A DNA stretch of 40,021 bases from an uncultured Prevotella sp. (GCA_900555035.1 USJX01000020.1:1-40021); one strand, 5' to 3'; shown: positions 25,871 to 35,404, counted from the first letter of the stretch. A program made the numbers and translations. Notes: generated by a model not told the origin, from the letters alone.

Positions 25871-28800
25871 TTAGTTGAAGATGTAACGGATAGAGAACTG
25901 GATAGAATAGGTTGAGTTGAAGCTTGTGTTGTTGGTATATGTCTTAGACAATACCTCCTTACCATTCTTCTGGAACTGGAATGAACCCTTAGCTCCATTC
26001 TTGCCAGCTGTATATTTCAGCAACTTGGTGTTGTTAACGGTCTTGTAGAGACCCCAGCTGTTGTTCAACAAGTTAGCCAAGTTCTTGATATCTACACCAA
26101 ACTGGAGAGTATTCTTCTGACCAGCTACGTTGAGATAGAAGTTCTGGTTGAACTTGAAGTCCACCTGATGATGCCAAGGCATCACAGCACCGCCACGCTC
26201 AGCATACTCACCCTTGTGATTCTTCAGGTAATCATCCTGGTTGATATAAGCCCAGAAGTCATCCTTCTGCTGCTCTGCTGTATAGCTTCCATTATCCTTG
26301 AAGTTCCACTCGTTCAAAGCCTCGCGGGAAGCTGGGATGTAAACCAATCCGTTAGAACCGTAGTCGTTAACCACATTGCCAGTCAACTGGTAGGTGTAAC
26401 GTGTGCAGCTGTAACCGTCAGCATAACCCATATTCATACCCTCATAGATCAAGCCAACCTCAGAACCGAAGTTCTTGCCGTAGTCCTTCTTGTAAGAAGC
26501 AGAGATGAGCAAACGGTTAGGAGCCACGTAGGTACCATAACCCAACTCCTTATCATTGTTACCGTTTACTGAGTAACGGTTGTTATAGTATGCAGAAGAA
26601 ACCTGGTCGCCTACACCATCACCGTAAGACTTAGCCTTTGAATAGGTGTAAGATGCAGAGAGGTTCAAACCGAATGCAAACTTCTTAGCCAAAGATGCTG
26701 TGATTGAGTAGTAGTATGCCTTATGACCAGCGTTTGTAATCATATAAGGGTTGATAGATGAGTTGCGTGAATACCACTTACGCTTGTCACCAGGAGCCAA
26801 CTCTGTATATGACTGTCCATCCCAATAACGGTCGATGTTCACTACAGTAGCAGGATTGAACTCGCGGCTATAGATACCCTCCAGAGAGAAGTCAACATCG
26901 TAAGGCAACTTGGCATCCAATGCCAAAGAAGTCTTCCAGGTAGCATTCATCTTCAAGTCCTTGTCGATGATGGTAGGAGAAGAAGGAGCTGCTGCATCCT
27001 CACGGTTAACAGCCAAGCCCTGCTGCTTCAATACATTTACCTGCTCATCACGGCTAGCATAGAACTTATCCATCAAATATTTAGCACCCTTGTCAGATGG
27101 AGTATTATAATAATAGGTGTACTGACCGCAACCAGCGTTACCTACAGCAGATACGAGCCAGACGAAAGGCAGACGACCGATGAAGTAACCTGTACCACCA
27201 CGGAGCACCAACTTGTGGTTGCCGAGGATATCCCAGTTGAAACCTACACGAGGAGAAACTGTCAAAGGAGCATCAGGAAGCTGATCGGTAGTGTACTGAT
27301 ACTCTACACCAGCATCGTTCTTCCACTTCATGGCTGCGAAAGCCTTGTTGTAGTTGTTCTTCAGCTCTGGATAGATAGGCAACTCGAAACGCAAACCTGC
27401 AGTAAGGCGGAAGCGGTCTGAGAAGTTAACCTGATCCTGAACGTAAGCAGAGAACTGGTTGTACTTCATGGTAGCGTTAAACTGGCTTGAACCGTCCATA
27501 GGGAAGGTAACACCATAGCTTCTAGGAGCCTTGCCGTTCATGAAATCGTCCATAGACTCGAATACATAGTAACCGGCAGAAGCAGCACCGAAGCCGTTGG
27601 TAGCCTTGTTGGTCTCAAACTGGAGACCAGCGGTGAAGTTCTGGATACCCATGGCCCATAAAGCCTCATCAGTAGCAACGAAAGTCTTTACCTGGCGAAG
27701 GTTACCCTGAGTAAACGGATCAGGACCGAAGCCCATGTAGTAAGAACCATTCTTCAGAATATCTACAGTTGGGAACATACCACCTACATAAGTACGTGGC
27801 TCATCCTGATAAGAGTATGTAGCACGGAGTACATTGCTTACAACACCCCACTTAGAGTTCCACTCAGCAGCGAAAGAAGTAAAGTTCTTCTCCTGATAAT
27901 AGCGTGCACTCTCGAAGTAGAGACCTGCATTAGCTGTACGACCCGACTGAGACTTGCCACCTGTAGCATCCTCACCACCAGGATAGATGACAGAATCCTT
28001 GAATGGAGTGGTTGAGCTAGATGGAGCTGAAGAATCCTTGTCGTGACTCTTAGAGAAACGGATATTCAACTTGTTGTTCTCGTTGATGTTCCAGTCGATA
28101 CGAGCCAGGAACTTGTATGATGGAGTATCGAGAGAATATCCCTGATAGCGACCTGGGTTGTAACCATAGTTATTGCTGAGGAAGTTGAGCATATTGTCCA
28201 TATCGCTCTGCAATGGGCGGTGAACGGTACCAGATGATGGAGACCACTTGTCGCTTTCGCTGAGACGAGCTGTACCAGAAGGACCAGCAGAGATGTTGCT
28301 CTGATATTCACCGTTGGCGAAGAAGAACAACTTATCCTTGATGATAGGACCACCGAAGCTGGCACCCCATGTAGTAGAGTGAGACTGGAGACGATTCAAC
28401 TCGTAATCACCCACCTTGTTACCACGCAAGTGAGAGTTGGTAGTGTACATATAAGCTGTACCCTTGAAATCATTGGTACCACTCTTGGTTACGGCACTGA
28501 TAGCACCACCTGTAAATCCACTCAAACGAACATCGTATGGAGATGAAGATACTGAAATCTGATCCAATGCATCAAGAGAGATTGGAGATCCGTTGCCAGG
28601 GAGGTTACCACCAATACCGAAGGCGTTGTTGAACGCAGCACCATCCACAGTAACGTAAGACTGACGGTAGTTACCACCACCTACAGCAAAACCGCTACCT
28701 ACGTTGGCACCCTGAGGAGTCAACTTCAAGAGGTCGTTCATGCTACGAGATACGGTAGGAACAGCCTCAATCTGGTCGGCATTGATACTTGTTGTAGCAC

Positions 28801-29197
28801 CAGCACGGTCGGTGCGCATGTTGTTGTTGCGATCAGCCACAACCACTACGTCTTCCAACTGAGCAGCATCCTCAGTCAAAGTCTCGTTCAAGACTGTGTT
28901 CTGACCAAGAGAAAGAGAAATGCCCTTTACCTGCTTGTTCTTGTAACCCACGTAGGTTACTTCCAGAACATAAGGTCCACCCGGGCGCATACCCTGAATA
29001 GAATAACGACCATCCATGTTGGTCACTGCACGATAGACTGTACCAGAAGGTTGGTGAACAGCCTTGATTGTTGCGCCAATGACATCTTCGCCATCAGCTG
29101 TAATTTTACCACTAACGCTAGATGTTGTTATCTGCGCCATGGCTGTGGTTACCATAAAGGCCAGCAAAGCCACTAATAAATGCAATCTTTTCTGCAT
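25871..29197 (-). CDS. Oar-like TonB-dependent outer-membrane receptor, copy 2
   Basis: The 1108-residue paralogue of the 22320 gene has the same order: signal peptide (1-21), carboxypeptidase-regulatory-like domain (SSVSGKITADGEDVIGATI), plug with SGFTGGAISAVTKSGTNDFK, and a barrel ending in SIRYIFN, so one residue follows the usual terminal aromatic. No SusD, sigma or anti-sigma gene is adjacent. The N-terminal domain is very close to that of copy 1 (MQKRLHLLV start, GMRPGGPY and PSGTVYRAVTN blocks), whereas extracellular-loop regions differ. A TAATTTTG box at 29264-29271 on the minus strand is the best promoter candidate, about 65 bp upstream. The ligand is unknown. Confidence 0.92.
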   Translation of the reverse strand: MQKRLHLLVALLAFMVTTAMAQITTSSVSGKITADGEDVIGATIKAVHQPSGTVYRAVTNMDGRYSIQGMRPGGPYVLEVTYVGYKNKQVKGISLSLGQNTVLNETLTEDAAQLEDVVVVADRNNNMRTDRAGATTSINADQIEAVPTVSRSMNDLLKLTPQGANVGSGFAVGGGNYRQSYVTVDGAAFNNAFGIGGNLPGNGSPISLDALDQISVSSSPYDVRLSGFTGGAISAVTKSGTNDFKGTAYMYTTNSHLRGNKVGDYELNRLQSHSTTWGASFGGPIIKDKLFFFANGEYQSNISAGPSGTARLSESDKWSPSSGTVHRPLQSDMDNMLNFLSNNYGYNPGRYQGYSLDTPSYKFLARIDWNINENNKLNIRFSKSHDKDSSAPSSSTTPFKDSVIYPGGEDATGGKSQSGRTANAGLYFESARYYQEKNFTSFAAEWNSKWGVVSNVLRATYSYQDEPRTYVGGMFPTVDILKNGSYYMGFGPDPFTQGNLRQVKTFVATDEALWAMGIQNFTAGLQFETNKATNGFGAASAGYYVFESMDDFMNGKAPRSYGVTFPMDGSSQFNATMKYNQFSAYVQDQVNFSDRFRLTAGLRFELPIYPELKNNYNKAFAAMKWKNDAGVEYQYTTDQLPDAPLTVSPRVGFNWDILGNHKLVLRGGTGYFIGRLPFVWLVSAVGNAGCGQYTYYYNTPSDKGAKYLMDKFYASRDEQVNVLKQQGLAVNREDAAAPSSPTIIDKDLKMNATWKTSLALDAKLPYDVDFSLEGIYSREFNPATVVNIDRYWDGQSYTELAPGDKRKWYSRNSSINPYMITNAGHKAYYYSITASLAKKFAFGLNLSASYTYSKAKSYGDGVGDQVSSAYYNNRYSVNGNNDKELGYGTYVAPNRLLISASYKKDYGKNFGSEVGLIYEGMNMGYADGYSCTRYTYQLTGNVVNDYGSNGLVYIPASREALNEWNFKDNGSYTAEQQKDDFWAYINQDDYLKNHKGEYAERGGAVMPWHHQVDFKFNQNFYLNVAGQKNTLQFGVDIKNLANLLNNSWGLYKTVNNTKLLKYTAGKNGAKGSFQFQKNGKEVLSKTYTNNTSFNSTYSIQFSIRYIFN

Positions 29198-29263
29198 ACC
29201 TTTTATTATAAAAATTTAAAATAATTGTTTGGGAGATATTCCCTCTTATATCGTTATCGAGTG

Positions 29264-29271
29264 CAAAATTA
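29264..29271 (-). promoter_or_regulatory. -7 box of TonB receptor copy 2
   Basis: TAATTTTG on the minus strand; a TTTG at 29300-29297 is 25 bp away, longer than usual, so this is only a likely promoter. Confidence 0.45.
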
Positions 29272-29326
29272 AACAAAAAAATCAATATAAGTGTTACAAA
29301 TGGGTTAATTTTATACTTTAAAACAC

Positions 29327-29361
29327 AAAAAAAAATCTGCGTTAAGCAAATAACACAGATT
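29327..29361 (-). terminator. Intrinsic terminator of the ABC transporter unit
   Basis: On the minus strand AATCTGTGTTA (29361-29351) pairs with TAACGCAGATT (29344-29334), with one G-U pair, followed by a T run to 29327. It lies about 60 bp past the permease stop codon. Confidence 0.85.
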
Positions 29362-29420
29362 TTCTTTAAATTAATATTTAAATATAGATTTTACTTATAA
29401 TATTTTTCACTTCATATTTC

Positions 29421-30620
29421 TCACTCCTTTCTTTGCCAGATGCTCATCACCTTGCGGCGGATGGCTACGATGTTCAGGATGGAGACTATCAGGAACAGAA
29501 CCAAGCCCAGGCAGATGGCTGGGAGCATCGTTCCCTCGTCGAGGTCAGGGAAGATGGCTTCGATGAAGTCCATGTAGTAGCCACGAACGAAGAAAAGGAT
29601 GATCCATGCAATGATGAGAACCACTACATTCAGCGAGATGGTAAGCACCTGATATGGCTTCGCCACATCGTTAGGGCTGTAACCTATCAGCAGCAGGTTC
29701 TCCAGCTTGGATGAGTTCTTCTGTACCAGCAGATAGATGCTGAGCATCAGAATATAGAAGCTCAGGATAGAAATCACCAGTCCGATTATCATTACCAGCG
29801 ATACCATCATGCGCAGGAAATAGGTGGTCTTCTCGGCATCCAGTTTGTCGGTCTCCACCTCGTAGCCGTTGTCATCCAAATATTTGGTGATGCTCTCGTC
29901 GCCCGGATTTCCCACTTCCACAATCAGGCGATTAGGGTCGCTTTTCTGATTAGGCGCAAACTCCTGGTTGCTCCAATCCATAAACGCCTGTGGCACGAGG
30001 ATGGTGTTGAGGCGTGAAGAGAAACCGATTACCTTTCCTCTGAACTGCTCCTTCTTGCCACCCGCCTGAATCTGGATGTTGAAATCTATCATGCCCATCA
30101 GACCATCGCTTATCTTTGGCAGCGAGTGGCTCTGGGCGAATCCGAAGTTATACATATTAATATAAGTACGCGGAAGGATGATAGGTACTTCCTTGGAACC
30201 TGGAGTATATTTCCAGTCCTTGAGTGGCACATCCACGAAACCATCGGGAACACTCTCGAAGAAGAGTTCGCTGTTGAGTACATTCACGCCGTTTACGCCC
30301 ATCTGGGCATCTACCTTGTACTCGGTGGAGGTAAACTTGCCCACCTTCTTCACGAACTTCTGCTCACTGACATCATCTATCTCGGCACCCGAGAAGGTAT
30401 TTGAGCGACCGCTGATAGTATTTCCCATACCTATCTTCTTGCTCATGATGAGATAGTCGGCTTTCATAAAACTGTCTTCCTGGGTGAAGACGGGCAGCAC
30501 GTCCTTATAAAACTGGAAGCCGAAAAGGACGATGAGCATACCGAAGAGATTGGCAAAGGCAAAGCCTGCAAACTGGGGTATGCTGATATGCTGACGCAAT
30601 AATTTCCAAACCAAATTCAT
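29421..30620 (-). CDS. FtsX/MacB-like ABC transporter permease
   Basis: The 399-residue protein has one N-terminal helix (about 15-37), a large periplasmic domain (about 45-265) and three C-terminal helices (about 270-300, 320-347 and 365-390). This is the four-helix topology of type VII (MacB/LolE/FtsX) systems, which move or release substrates on the periplasmic side rather than pumping through the membrane. The start ATG overlaps the stop of the ATPase gene by 4 bp (ATGA), so the two are translationally coupled. Sequence motifs beyond topology are weak, and the periplasmic domain is not recognisable as LolE. Lipoprotein export or envelope stress function is possible but unproven. Confidence 0.82.
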   Translation of the reverse strand: MNLVWKLLRQHISIPQFAGFAFANLFGMLIVLFGFQFYKDVLPVFTQEDSFMKADYLIMSKKIGMGNTISGRSNTFSGAEIDDVSEQKFVKKVGKFTSTEYKVDAQMGVNGVNVLNSELFFESVPDGFVDVPLKDWKYTPGSKEVPIILPRTYINMYNFGFAQSHSLPKISDGLMGMIDFNIQIQAGGKKEQFRGKVIGFSSRLNTILVPQAFMDWSNQEFAPNQKSDPNRLIVEVGNPGDESITKYLDDNGYEVETDKLDAEKTTYFLRMMVSLVMIIGLVISILSFYILMLSIYLLVQKNSSKLENLLLIGYSPNDVAKPYQVLTISLNVVVLIIAWIILFFVRGYYMDFIEAIFPDLDEGTMLPAICLGLVLFLIVSILNIVAIRRKVMSIWQRKE

Positions 30621-31261
30621 AATCTAAATATATGTTCATAGTTTAAGTCCATGTGCTTGCCGATGCTGGTTACGATGACGCCAGCCCCCTGCTCCTTCGC
30701 CTCTGTCATCATGATTTCGCCCATGATGCGGGAGTTGTTGTCGTCAAGGTGACTGATTGGTTCATCGGCGAGGATGAAGTCGAAAGGCTGACAGAGGGCG
30801 CGCATCATGGCTACTCGCTGCTGCTGACCGAACGACATTCTGCCTATTTTAGCATCCACCTTGTCGGCGATACCGAGCATATCAAACCACTTGAGAATCT
30901 GCTCACGGGTCTTGAAGCCCGTAAGCTTGTTCTTGATTTCCACGTTCTCCATCGCCGTAAGCTCAGGGAAGAGGCGGAGTTCCTGAAAGAGATGACTGAT
31001 GTGACGCTTGCGCATCTCTACCCAATCAGAAACCTTATAGTTGGCGGTAACCTCCTGATCAAACATCACGCTTCCGCTGTAGTCGTGACGATAGCCGAGC
31101 ACGTAGCTGCAGAAAGTACTCTTTCCGCTGCCACTCTCTGCCTCTACAAGATAAAGATGTCCCTTCTCAAAGGTAACATCCTGCTTCCATATCTCCGAAT
31201 TCAGGTCGTCACGCTGGGCGAACACCTGCGGGAGAACGGAATGAAGCTGAATCTTTTCCAC
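30617..31261 (-). CDS. ABC transporter ATP-binding protein (LolD/MacB-like)
   Basis: The 214-residue ATPase has Walker A AESGSGKST (41-49), Q-loop HLFQELRLF, signature MSFGQQQRVAMMRAL and Walker B FDFILADEPISHLDD. Ser-Phe-Gly in place of Ser-Gly-Gly makes the signature non-canonical but probably functional, since the following QQQRVAMMRA is intact. The protein energises the permease encoded by the overlapping gene downstream. The DUF4836 lipoprotein gene ends 17 bp upstream, so all three may form one operon. Confidence 0.88.
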   Translation of the reverse strand: MEKIQLHSVLPQVFAQRDDLNSEIWKQDVTFEKGHLYLVEAESGSGKSTFCSYVLGYRHDYSGSVMFDQEVTANYKVSDWVEMRKRHISHLFQELRLFPELTAMENVEIKNKLTGFKTREQILKWFDMLGIADKVDAKIGRMSFGQQQRVAMMRALCQPFDFILADEPISHLDDNNSRIMGEIMMTEAKEQGAGVIVTSIGKHMDLNYEHIFRL

Positions 31262-31278
31262 TTTTTTATGTTTAATGT

Positions 31279-32676
31279 TTACTCTTTTACCTTTAATGTA
31301 TAGACCACGGAAGTAAGATTTCCGAAGATTGGGGTGAGCAGACCGGTGACTGTAGAGATGGCATCGTCCTTGCCCGAGCCATCACCATTGGAACTCTTGG
31401 CGAGATTGATAACCATCGCCAGTTTCTCTCCCACGATAAGCTTCTGAATCTTCGTATCTATCGGATGATTGCTTGGCTTCACGGCATATTGGGCAGAGAG
31501 TTCGTCGCTACCGCTGAAGAACTGCTTGTCGTCGGTTACGCCGAAGTAGAAAGAAGTCTTGCCATCGGTATAGAAATAAGCATTCTTGCCCCAGTTGGCA
31601 ATCTTGGCACCCGGAGGACATGAAGTCTTCCAGTAATCTACATCACCTAACCATTTATCATGCGCCAACTTAGCAGCCATCATCATCTTCATGTTGGCAT
31701 CGCCCAGAGTAGGCATCACGATGGCCATATCGCCATCCACACTTCGCATGATGTTGTCCATATCCACCGCCTGGTTGATACCCATCAAGAGGGTCTGCAG
31801 ACTGCGGTTACTCTGCATCATCGGCAGGAACTGCTCGCCCTTTACATTCATGAAGATACCCGCTAGGGCATCGTCAGGCATCGACTTCACGTAGTCGCCC
31901 TTGATAGGTCGATAGTTCTGGATAGCCTTCTGGATAGCCTCATCGATAGTTTTATTGAAGGAGAAAGTTTCGCCCTGAATCTGCAGGATGCCCTCCTTCA
32001 CGTTCATATCGGCAGCAATAACCACCTGCGAGGGGTCAGTATCCTTAGGCGCACCCAGGGTGAAAGGAGCCACAAACTTCTCAGGCAAAGCCTGCGCCTG
32101 TGCCACCATCGCCATCGGAGACGAGATGCCAGAAAGGCGCTCGAACATAGGAGAAGCCGTGATGCCTTCCTCCTCATCAGCCTTGAGATATTTCACCATC
32201 TGCTGCTGAAGCTGAGCCTGGGCATCAGCCACTACAGGACCCATCACGAGGAGAGCCTCACCCGAGAAACCAACGAGCCAGGAATCTTTCAACACCGAGA
32301 AATGGAAGCCCTTGCGTTCCGTTACTTCTGTGGCAATATGCTTTTTGGCGAGCGTGGCAAGCCAATCCGATACGGCATCTTCATCGCTCACCTTGGCACA
32401 AAGCCCCAGGTTGCCGTCAGCCGTTTCGAAGAGATAGAGTTTTTCGCTTACATCGATGCCGCAATTATCTACGTCATCCACATGGAGCAAGTTTTTCAGC
32501 ATACCCGCCTTATCCTCATCGCTTTTCCCTGCAGTCATCTGCTTCATATCCACCGAGATAAGGGCAGAACTTTTCTTAGGGATAGCGTTGAGGTAATCGC
32601 TGCCGGAGCAGGAGCTTAGCAATAAGAAAGTTATTGCTAAGCTCATAAAAATCAAGTTCTTATACAATCTTTTCAT
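31279..32676 (-). CDS. DUF4836 family lipoprotein
   Basis: The ATG at 32674-32676 is chosen over an in-frame start five codons earlier because it gives a standard lipoprotein signal (MKRLYKNLIFMSLAITFLLL, then SSC). After the Cys, YLNAIPKKSSALISVDMKQM is the characteristic start of DUF4836, a Bacteroidota family with two repeats of a substrate-free alpha/beta fold and unknown function. The body (466 residues in total) matches the family's usual length and includes IAGIFMNVKGEQF-like and KFVAPFTLGAP segments. It is likely exported to the outer membrane or periplasm. Being 17 bp upstream of an ABC transporter of the MacB/Lol type suggests, but does not prove, that it is a partner or cargo of that system. 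Confidence 0.85.
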   Translation of the reverse strand: MKRLYKNLIFMSLAITFLLLSSCSGSDYLNAIPKKSSALISVDMKQMTAGKSDEDKAGMLKNLLHVDDVDNCGIDVSEKLYLFETADGNLGLCAKVSDEDAVSDWLATLAKKHIATEVTERKGFHFSVLKDSWLVGFSGEALLVMGPVVADAQAQLQQQMVKYLKADEEEGITASPMFERLSGISSPMAMVAQAQALPEKFVAPFTLGAPKDTDPSQVVIAADMNVKEGILQIQGETFSFNKTIDEAIQKAIQNYRPIKGDYVKSMPDDALAGIFMNVKGEQFLPMMQSNRSLQTLLMGINQAVDMDNIMRSVDGDMAIVMPTLGDANMKMMMAAKLAHDKWLGDVDYWKTSCPPGAKIANWGKNAYFYTDGKTSFYFGVTDDKQFFSGSDELSAQYAVKPSNHPIDTKIQKLIVGEKLAMVINLAKSSNGDGSGKDDAISTVTGLLTPIFGNLTSVVYTLKVKE

Positions 32677-32733
32677 CACAAAAACTAACACTTATGTATT
32701 TTATTTCTTATATCATCTTTGTTATAATCTTTG

Positions 32734-33516
32734 TTATAGTCTTCTTGCGATATGCGCCATGTGAACTGCCACCAAGCCCGCCGTTTCCGTGCGAAGTCGG
32801 CTGGTTCCCAATGAAACGCTCTCATAACCATTCTCCAAGGCGAGACGAACCTCATCGATGGAGAAATCGCCTTCCGGACCTACCAACACCGTGATATCTG
32901 CAGACGATGAAGCATCCTTGGTATCAGCAGATGCAGACGATGAAGCACTCTTGGCATCAGCACCATTAGATAAAGAAAAGATTTCCCGGAAGAAATCTTT
33001 CTTTTCTATTTCCTCATAGCAATGGCAGATGAACTTTCTGCCCGGACGAGGGGTTTGGATGAAATCCTTGAAACTCTCCAGTTCGTTAACCACCGGTTTC
33101 CATGCCTTATGACTCTGCTTTACGGCAGAAATCACAATCTTGTCGATTCTTGGCGTCTTCACCACCTTTCGTTCAGAGAACTGGCAGTTGAGGAAAGACA
33201 ACTCATCGAAACCGATTTCCGTAGCCTTCTCCGCCATCCATTCTATTCGCTCCATCATCTTGGTAGGCGCTATCGCCAGATGGATATGCCCCTTCCATGC
33301 ACGCTCTTGCGGCATGGTCTCCTTGATTTCGTAGAGACAACGCTTGCTGGAAGCCGCAGTTACCTCGGCACGATAGAACGAGCCTTCCCCATCCATGAGG
33401 AAAATCTCGTCACCGCCCTTCAATCTCAGCACACGGAGCGCATGGGTAGCCTCCTCGGCAGGCAATTCCACTTGGGTTGCCGCTTCTGGCACATAAAAAT
33501 ATCTAACCTCTTTCAT
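32734..33516 (-). CDS. rsmE: 16S rRNA m3U1498 methyltransferase RsmE
   Basis: The 260-residue SPOUT methyltransferase modifies U1498 of 16S rRNA using AdoMet. It has the PUA-like N-terminal domain (VRYFYVPEA, HALRVLRLKGGDEIFLMDGEG), the KMMERIEWMAEKATEIG core and the trefoil-knot AdoMet site LVGPEGDFS plus SLGTSRLRTETAG. Between them lies an insertion of about 25 residues rich in Ser, Ala and Asp, produced by an in-frame 33-bp tandem duplication (32897-32962), placed just before the VLVGPEG strand. It heads the 3' part of an operon: its start follows the bifunctional-nuclease gene by 5 bp. Confidence 0.92.
   Translation of the reverse strand: MKEVRYFYVPEAATQVELPAEEATHALRVLRLKGGDEIFLMDGEGSFYRAEVTAASSKRCLYEIKETMPQERAWKGHIHLAIAPTKMMERIEWMAEKATEIGFDELSFLNCQFSERKVVKTPRIDKIVISAVKQSHKAWKPVVNELESFKDFIQTPRPGRKFICHCYEEIEKKDFFREIFSLSNGADAKSASSSASADTKDASSSADITVLVGPEGDFSIDEVRLALENGYESVSLGTSRLRTETAGLVAVHMAHIARRL
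32897..32962 (-). repeat. 33-bp in-frame tandem duplication inside rsmE
   Basis: Two copies with period 33 (for example GCAGACGATGAAGCA at 32900 and 32933), differing at a few positions. Each encodes a DASSSAD- or SASSSAD-type peptide, so the protein gains eleven residues per copy without a frameshift. Confidence 0.82.
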
Positions 33517-33521
33517 AGAAA

Positions 33522-34073
33522 TTACTTATTCTTTGTCTTTCCCGAACGGCGCTTCATCTCATCTCGGATGAAGGAAGCCCCCTCGTAGTTTTCTTCCTCC
33601 ACGGCTTTCTCTAACGCTTTATGCAAAAGCGAATCAGGCAAACTCATGATAGGGAGTGCCACACTCATCACATTCTTATTGTAAGGAGTAGAGAATTTCT
33701 GGAGTACATCTAAAGATGTGCACATTTCAAAATCGCTTTTCAACGAGAGCAATACGGCCATCTCCGGACGAATATCGTATGATGCGTCGGTTATCGTGTT
33801 GACCAGCTTAGCCTTTAAGCCCTGATTGAGAATCCCCTCGAACACGATGCGATAATGAACCGCACCCTCATCTTTCAGCACCTTAGAGAACACATCAACC
33901 AGTTGACAATCGGCATCCTCCATCATCTTCTCATGCATCTTGATTTCGTTCGCCACCTCTTTCTCCAAGACGATGTAAAGCGCACGTTTCTCTCCCTCGT
34001 CAGTAAGCGTGATTAGACACACATCATCCGCCTCGGGTATCGAAAAAATCCCTTTATAAATTAATTTATACAT
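33522..34073 (-). CDS. Bifunctional-nuclease-domain (DUF151) protein with UVR motif
   Basis: The 183-residue protein has the BFN/DUF151 pattern: EKRALYIVLEKEVANEI, a central VHYRIVFEGIL strand and YDIRPEMAVLLSLKSDFEM, which aligns with the family's DARPSDAIALAL block. The C-terminal helix ALEKAVEEENYEGASFIRDE is a UVR (UvrB/UvrC) motif. Members from plants and Thermotoga have reported DNase/RNase activity or structures; the role in Bacteroidota is not established. It is tightly packed between the nucleoside symporter (3 bp upstream) and rsmE (5 bp downstream), so the three form an operon, with nucleic-acid turnover and nucleoside uptake as a loose common theme. Confidence 0.83.
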   Translation of the reverse strand: MYKLIYKGIFSIPEADDVCLITLTDEGEKRALYIVLEKEVANEIKMHEKMMEDADCQLVDVFSKVLKDEGAVHYRIVFEGILNQGLKAKLVNTITDASYDIRPEMAVLLSLKSDFEMCTSLDVLQKFSTPYNKNVMSVALPIMSLPDSLLHKALEKAVEEENYEGASFIRDEMKRRSGKTKNK

Positions 34074-34076
34074 AAC

Positions 34077-35375
34077 TTATTTAATTTCCTTCTTTGGTCT
34101 GAACAATACAGCGAAGGCGACTCCGACCACGAGCGCATAACCTGCAAAGATAAACCAGCAAGTCTGCCAATCGCCCATCAAATATCCATTCTCCCAATGA
34201 CAATAATGGTTGATTACCTGTCCTGCAAGAATTGTGCCAATAGATGCACCCAAGCCGTTGGTCATCAGCATGAATAAGCCCTGGGCTGATGCTCTGATCT
34301 TAGGCTCGCACTTCTGGTCAACAAACAGACCACCCGACACGTTGAAGAAGTCGAATGCCACACCATAGACGATGCAGGAGAGTACGAAGAGGGTAACGCC
34401 AGGGAATGCCGGATTACCCAATCCGAAGAATCCGAAGCGGAACACCCATGCAAACATGGCGATGAGCATCACCACCTTGATGCCATAGCGCTTCAGGAAG
34501 TATGGAATCAGGAGGATGCAGAGTGCCTCAGCCACCTGGGAGATAGAAACCAGGAGGGTGGCATTATTGGCTGCAAATGTATCCAGCATACTTGGATCAC
34601 CCTTGAAACTGGTGATAAACGGAGTGGCATAACCATTGGTTACCTGCAAACTCATTCCGAGCATACATGAGAAGATGAAGAACAGCGCCATCTCACGGCT
34701 TTTGAAGAGCTTGAAGGAATCGAAGCCCCAAGTCTCCACCCAACTGCGAGCCTCCTTCTTGACCAGCGGGCACTGAGGCAGACTGAAGCAATAGAGGAAG
34801 AGCACGATGCTCAACACGCCAGATACCAGGAACTGGAGGTGGGTATATTGGAACTTATAGGCATTTTCCGAGAAGAGGAACATGAATGAGCCATGGTCCC
34901 AAGTGGCACAGTTTACTATCCACATGGTGGCGATGAAGCCCACGGTACCGAAGACTCGGATAGGCGGGAAGTCCTTGATGGTATCCAGCCCATGGTTTTT
35001 CAGGATAGTGAATGCCGAAGTATTCGACAGTGCCAGCGTAGGCATATAGAAAGCCACGCTGAAGGTATAAACCGCCATAAAGATAGCCTCATCAGGCATG
35101 GCACTCGCCTCACCCATCATAAACAGGGCTATCATCGAGAGACCCGCCAGCAGATGGCAATAGCCCAAGAGTCTTTGCGGCTGGATATACTTATCCGCCA
35201 CAATCCCCATCAATGTAGGCATGAAGATAGATACTATACCCTGAATGGTATAGAACCAAGAGATTTCGGCACCCATTCCGGCCTTGCCGAGATAGTTGCC
35301 CATAGAGGTGAGATAGGCTCCCCAAACAGCGAACTCCAAGAAGTTCATCACTGCTAAGCGTACTTTTAGATTCAT
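34077..35375 (-). CDS. Nucleoside:H+ symporter (NupG family, MFS)
   Basis: The 432-residue protein has about twelve membrane helices and the start LKVRLAVMNFLEFAVWGAYL, typical of the NupG/XapB-like nucleoside permeases of the major facilitator superfamily, which import purine and pyrimidine nucleosides with protons. Further support comes from the FMPTLMGIVADKYIQPQRLL loop and the F-Y-M-PT-ALSN segment in helix 4. It is first in an operon with the bifunctional-nuclease and rsmE genes, with a promoter box 30 bp upstream. Substrate range within nucleosides cannot be told. Confidence 0.92.
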   Translation of the reverse strand: MNLKVRLAVMNFLEFAVWGAYLTSMGNYLGKAGMGAEISWFYTIQGIVSIFMPTLMGIVADKYIQPQRLLGYCHLLAGLSMIALFMMGEASAMPDEAIFMAVYTFSVAFYMPTLALSNTSAFTILKNHGLDTIKDFPPIRVFGTVGFIATMWIVNCATWDHGSFMFLFSENAYKFQYTHLQFLVSGVLSIVLFLYCFSLPQCPLVKKEARSWVETWGFDSFKLFKSREMALFFIFSCMLGMSLQVTNGYATPFITSFKGDPSMLDTFAANNATLLVSISQVAEALCILLIPYFLKRYGIKVVMLIAMFAWVFRFGFFGLGNPAFPGVTLFVLSCIVYGVAFDFFNVSGGLFVDQKCEPKIRASAQGLFMLMTNGLGASIGTILAGQVINHYCHWENGYLMGDWQTCWFIFAGYALVVGVAFAVLFRPKKEIK

Positions 35376-35404
35376 ATCTTAAATTCTTTTTCTTTGTATA
35401 TCTT

